A stretch of 64,000 nucleotides of DNA from Arcobacteraceae bacterium. GTDB taxonomy: Bacteria; Campylobacterota; Campylobacteria; Campylobacterales; Arcobacteraceae. Below, in pieces: positions 61,392-64,000 of the stretch (position 1 is its first letter; each line of letters begins with the position of its first letter). Below the pieces are notes generated by a model, which ran no database searches, had not been told where the DNA came from, and saw nothing but the letters and a program-made list of their open reading frames with translations. The stretch spans positions 62,001-126,000 of the forward strand of contig JAGLOP010000006.1 of the NCBI GenBank assembly GCA_023138835.1, written 5' to 3'. A program made the translations under genes and the position numbers.

Positions 61392-62255
61392 TTACTGAAG
61401 TAATCTTAATACATTTTGCTGTATCGCATTAGCTTGACTTATGGCATAAGTACCGGCTTGTGCAATAATATTCTGCTTATTAAAATTTGCACTCTCTGCT
61501 GCATAATCAACATCTCTAATAATTGATTCTGCTGCTTTTAAGTTTGTTCTAGTTGTCATCATATTTCTTAATGCTGACTCTATTTGATTTTGTCCAGAAC
61601 CAAATTCAGATCTTACTGTATTTAGGTTTGTAAGAGCTGTATCAATAGCTTCCATTCCTTCTAGTGCAATTGCACCAGTAAAATTTCCTGCACTTACACC
61701 TGTTGCATTAGTAGCTAAACTAGCTACTCCTACAGTTCCTGATGTATCTTTATCTATGCTAGCTGTTGTAGCAGCCACAGTAGTAGTAACTGTTATTTTA
61801 TCATTAGTAGAATCTTCACCAATTTGGAAATCAAAGTTAGAACCATCTAATAATGTTGTACCATTATAATTTGTACTTGAACTAATCGCATCAAACTGTG
61901 TAAGTAATGCTCTAATATCATTTAAGATAGCTGTTCTACCATCTGAAGATGTTGTAGAAGTTGATGCCTGCATTAACTTAGTTTTAACAATATCTAAAAT
62001 ATTTGACTGCTCACCCATAGCTTTATCAGCAATTTGAATAAATGTATTTGCTGAATTCGCATTAGCAATACCTTGTCCAACTGAAGAAGCTTGCGTTCTT
62101 AACTTATCTGCAATAGCCATACCTGAAGCATCATCAGATGCTTTATTTATTCGCAGACCTGTAGATAACTTCTCTAACGAACTTGATAAATTCTTACCTA
62201 CATTTACAGCTGATTCTTGCGCTGTTAAAGACGCAACATTTGTATTAATTCTCAT
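61392..62255 (-). CDS. fla: Flagellin, tandem copy 1
   Basis: The 287 aa flagellin has the conserved D0/D1 N-terminus (MRINTNVASLTAQESAVNVG, LSTGLRINKASDDASGMAIA) and C-terminus ([33 protein letters not shown]). Only ~65 variable residues lie between, so there is no D2/D3 domain. The D1 segment around QSNILDIVKTKLMQA is of the epsilon type that escapes TLR5 recognition in related species. Ser/Thr in the short middle are likely glycosylation sites for the Maf enzymes. It is the last of three tandem copies in transcription order. Confidence 0.95.
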   Translation of the reverse strand: MRINTNVASLTAQESAVNVGKNLSSSLEKLSTGLRINKASDDASGMAIADKLRTQASSVGQGIANANSANTFIQIADKAMGEQSNILDIVKTKLMQASTSTTSSDGRTAILNDIRALLTQFDAISSSTNYNGTTLLDGSNFDFQIGEDSTNDKITVTTTVAATTASIDKDTSGTVGVASLATNATGVSAGNFTGAIALEGMEAIDTALTNLNTVRSEFGSGQNQIESALRNMMTTRTNLKAAESIIRDVDYAAESANFNKQNIIAQAGTYAISQANAIQQNVLRLLQ

Positions 62256-62284
62256 AATTTAATCCTTTTAATTTATGACACATT

Positions 62285-62301
62285 GTAAAGTTAAACTTTA
62301 C
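62285..62301. promoter_or_regulatory. Palindrome GTAAAGTTAAACTTTAC upstream of flagellin 1
   Basis: An eight-base-arm inverted repeat with a one-base centre lies about 30 bp before the start codon. Read on the minus strand, TAAAGTTT followed after 12 bases by TGTCATAA also loosely resembles a sigma-28 promoter (TAAAGTTT-N11-GCCGATAA). It may be a promoter, an operator or both. Confidence 0.45.
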
Positions 62302-62362
62302 AGCCTAGTTACATTCTCATTCTGATATAAAACCACTCTGAGCATAAGGACTTGCACCTTTT

Positions 62363-62378
62363 GGTATCAATTGATACC
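62363..62378. promoter_or_regulatory. Palindrome GGTATCAATTGATACC upstream of flagellin 1
   Basis: A perfect 16 bp palindrome about 110 bp upstream of the start codon, conserved exactly in the leader of flagellin 2. Its size and symmetry fit a dimeric regulator binding site. No known regulator is assigned. Confidence 0.45.
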
Positions 62379-62426
62379 TATACTATTTTATATTTGTAAG
62401 CATCATAATGATGCTGCTAATTAAAA

Positions 62427-63290
62427 TTACTGAAGTAATCTTAATACATTCTGCTGAATAGCATTAGCTTGACTTATAGCATAAGTACCTGCTTGTGCAA
62501 TAATATTTTGTTTATTAAAGTTTGCACTCTCTGCTGCATAATCAACATCTCTAATAATTGATTCCGCTGCTTTTAAGTTTGTTCTTGTTGTCATCATATT
62601 TCTTAAAGCTGATTCAATTTGATTTTGTCCAGAACCAAATTCAGATCTTACTGTATTTAGGTTTGATAAAGCTTTATCAACTGTAGCCATAGTTCCAAGT
62701 GCTAACGATGCTGTAAAAGTTCCTGCTGTTACACCAGTACTTTTTAAACTTTTTAGTCCAACTAGATTAGTTCCGCCAGTTGTACTTGCTACACCAGCTG
62801 TAGTAGCAGAATAAGAAGTTTCAACAGTTATTTTATCATTAGTAGAATCTTCTCCGATTTGGAAGTCAAAATCTGCACCTTGTAATAATGTTGTACCATT
62901 ATAGTTTGTACTTGAACTAATTGCATCAAACTGTGTAAGTAATGCTTTAATATCATTTAAAATTGCTGTTCTACCGTCACTTGATGTAGTAGAAGTTGAT
63001 GCTTGCATTAATTTAGTTTTTACAATATCTAAAATATTTGACTGTTCACCCATCGCTTTATCAGCAATTTGAATAAAAGTATTTGCTGAATTCGCATTAG
63101 CAATACCTTGTCCAACTGAAGAAGCTTGCGTTCTTAACTTATCTGCAATAGCCATACCTGAAGCATCATCAGATGCTTTATTTATTCGCAGACCTGTAGA
63201 TAATTTCTCTAACGAACTTGATAAATTCTTACCTACATTTACAGCTGATTCTTGCGCTGTTAAAGACGCAACATTTGTATTAATTCTCAT
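62427..63290 (-). CDS. fla: Flagellin, tandem copy 2
   Basis: The 287 aa flagellin is identical in length to copy 1. The first ~115 residues and the last ~70 are nearly or fully identical to copy 1. The variable middle differs (AGVASTTGGTNLVGLKSLKS versus the copy 1 segment). This pattern suggests gene conversion in the conserved ends with free divergence of the exposed part. The leader also duplicates that of copy 1. Confidence 0.95.
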   Translation of the reverse strand: MRINTNVASLTAQESAVNVGKNLSSSLEKLSTGLRINKASDDASGMAIADKLRTQASSVGQGIANANSANTFIQIADKAMGEQSNILDIVKTKLMQASTSTTSSDGRTAILNDIKALLTQFDAISSSTNYNGTTLLQGADFDFQIGEDSTNDKITVETSYSATTAGVASTTGGTNLVGLKSLKSTGVTAGTFTASLALGTMATVDKALSNLNTVRSEFGSGQNQIESALRNMMTTRTNLKAAESIIRDVDYAAESANFNKQNIIAQAGTYAISQANAIQQNVLRLLQ

Positions 63291-63422
63291 AATTTAATCC
63301 TTTTAATTTATGACACATTGTAAAGTTAAACTTTACAGCCTAGTTACATTCTCATTCTGATATAAAACCACCCTGAGCATAAGGACTCCCACCTTTTGGT
63401 ATCAATTGATACCTATACTATT
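63291..63422. repeat. Duplicated flagellin leader, copy 2
   Basis: Counterpart of 62256-62387, with three mismatches in 132 bp. It holds the same 17 bp palindrome (63320-63336) and the same 16 bp perfect palindrome (63398-63413). After the last TACTATT the two sequences diverge abruptly. Confidence 0.85.
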
Positions 63423-63442
63423 GTATATATCTAAAACTATAA

Positions 63443-63487
63443 CTATTGTAACAATCTTAATACATTTTCTAAAGAAACATTCTGCAT
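63443..63487 (-). pseudogene. Remnant of a flagellin 3' end
   Basis: The minus strand reads ATG to TAG as MQNVSLENVLRLLQ. The last seven codons match the flagellin C-terminus NVLRLLQ, and the DNA AATGTATTAAGATT is shared. It sits between copy 3 and the copy 2 leader. It is best explained as a leftover tail from unequal recombination between flagellin genes, and is too short to be a gene. Confidence 0.5.
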
Positions 63488-63502
63488 AGCACTAAAGTGC
63501 TA
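63487..63502. repeat. Inverted repeat downstream of flagellin 3
   Basis: TAGCACTAAAGTGCTA forms a short hairpin nine bases after the flagellin 3 stop. It might be a weak terminator or attenuator between copies 3 and 2, but no U tract follows on the minus strand. Confidence 0.35.
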
Positions 63503-63511
63503 TTTTAGCGA

Positions 63512-64000
63512 TTACTGAAGTAATCTAAGAACGTTTTGTTGTATCGCATTAGCTTGACTTATAGCATAAGTACCTGCTTGTGCAATAATATTTTGTTTAT
63601 TAAAATTTGCACTCTCTGCTGCATAATCAACATCTCTAATAATTGATTCTGCTGCTTTTAAGTTTGTTCTAGTTGTCATCATATTTCTTAAAGCTGACTC
63701 TATTTGATTTTGTCCAGAACCAAATTCAGATCTTACTGTATTTAGGTTTGTTAGGGCATTATCGACTACTGTCATAGCAGTCAAAGCAGAACCTGCTGTA
63801 ATATCAGATAAATTAGCAATAACATTTAATGACCCACCAGCACCAGTAATTGATTCTGTTCTTGCAGCATATGAAGTTGTAACAGTTATTTTATCATTAG
63901 TTGAATCTTCACCAATTTGAAAATCAAAATCTGCACCTTGCAATAATGTTGTACCATTATAATTTGTACTTGAACTAATCGCATCAAACTGTGTAAGTAA
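63512..64000 (-). CDS. fla: Flagellin, tandem copy 3 (partial, 5' end off the edge)
   Basis: The track starts this ORF at an internal TTG (63943). The frame stays open to the window edge and encodes the same [21 protein letters not shown] seen in the other copies, so the gene starts outside. The C-terminal ~70 residues are identical to copies 1 and 2, while the middle differs ([20 protein letters not shown]). It is the first copy in transcription order within this window. Confidence 0.93.
   Translation of the reverse strand, partial: LLTQFDAISSSTNYNGTTLLQGADFDFQIGEDSTNDKITVTTSYAARTESITGAGGSLNVIANLSDITAGSALTAMTVVDNALTNLNTVRSEFGSGQNQIESALRNMMTTRTNLKAAESIIRDVDYAAESANFNKQNIIAQAGTYAISQANAIQQNVLRLLQ

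Larger units (their letters stand above)
62256..62387. repeat. Duplicated flagellin leader, copy 1
   Basis: These 132 bp upstream of flagellin 1 match 63291-63422 upstream of flagellin 2 with three substitutions. They contain an AAAAGGA RBS near the start codon, a 17 bp palindrome (62285-62301) and a 16 bp perfect palindrome (62363-62378). The matching blocks suggest that gene and control region were duplicated together. Confidence 0.85.

Noticed and set aside
62256-62426. Sigma-54 promoter for flagellin
   Set aside because: No TGGCAC-N5-TTGC match with correct spacing was found; the nearest GG/GC pair has the wrong spacing.
1-64000. CRISPR arrays, tRNA or rRNA genes, insertion sequences and attachment sites
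   Set aside because: None recognised by reading; island borders show no transposase, integrase or tRNA.

Overview
This window looks like a chromosomal flagellar locus from an Arcobacter-group member of the Campylobacterota (Epsilonproteobacteria). The base composition is very AT-rich. The flagellins are short, about 287 aa, with an epsilon-type D1 region. Two Maf-family flagellin glycosyltransferases and a legionaminic acid pathway lie beside the flagellar genes. Genus placement is inferred from these traits, not from a database search.

Layout. 1-11.1 kb is mostly ordinary chromosome: an AsmA/DUF748-type envelope protein that runs off the left edge, panC, a Fur-family regulator, an HAE1-type RND pump, an HDOD protein, and a lipoprotein followed by a small DUF1566 protein. 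11.1-19.3 kb is a minus-strand flagellar block: two unknown small proteins, fliQ, fliJ-like, motE-like, fliL, a small membrane protein, flgH, flgK, fliD, fliS and a fliT-like ORF. From 19.35 kb a plus-strand operon starts with flgI and fliM. It continues almost without gaps into a GDP-type legionaminic acid pathway (legB, legC, legH, legI, legG, ptmE, legF). Inserted among these are a B12-type radical SAM enzyme, a formyltransferase and a PIG-L deacetylase. The operon ends in a maf gene at 32.8 kb.

32.8-58.7 kb is a single minus-strand run of 26 tightly packed genes with no gap over 42 bp. It contains four modules. (a) Nucleotide-sugar genes: HddC-like, an HldE-like enzyme with inverted domain order, a split transketolase and an epimerase. 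(b) A sulfate activation and transfer module: ATP sulfurylase, APS kinase, a TauE-type permease, a pyruvate-kinase-like protein and a sulfotransferase. (c) Five radical SAM proteins, an aminotransferase, an SDR and a FemAB/GNAT-like acyltransferase. (d) A set matching the O-methyl phosphoramidate (MeOPN) donor pathway known from Campylobacter jejuni capsule: glutamine kinase, cytidylyltransferase, C26 hydrolase, CDP-phosphoramidate kinase and methyltransferase. A sulfotransferase-fold protein is coupled to (d), and two glycosyltransferases open the run. A divergent pair follows (gmhA-like SIS isomerase and a second maf). The window ends in three tandem flagellin genes, the last cut by the right edge.

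Interpretation. The plus-strand arm should make a CMP-legionaminic acid variant, possibly N-formylated and/or methylated, and a Maf should transfer it to flagellin. The minus-strand arm should make a second, heavily decorated glycan that carries a heptose-like sugar, sulfate and methyl phosphoramidate. The most interesting system here is MeOPN donor synthesis plus PAPS synthesis inside a flagellin glycosylation island. MeOPN is known on capsules, and the transferase here may be a sulfotransferase-fold enzyme that reads the 3'-phosphate shared by PAPS and 3'-phospho-CDP-phosphoramidate. No tRNA, rRNA, IS element or CRISPR array was recognised, and no gene-free stretch exceeds 300 bases.
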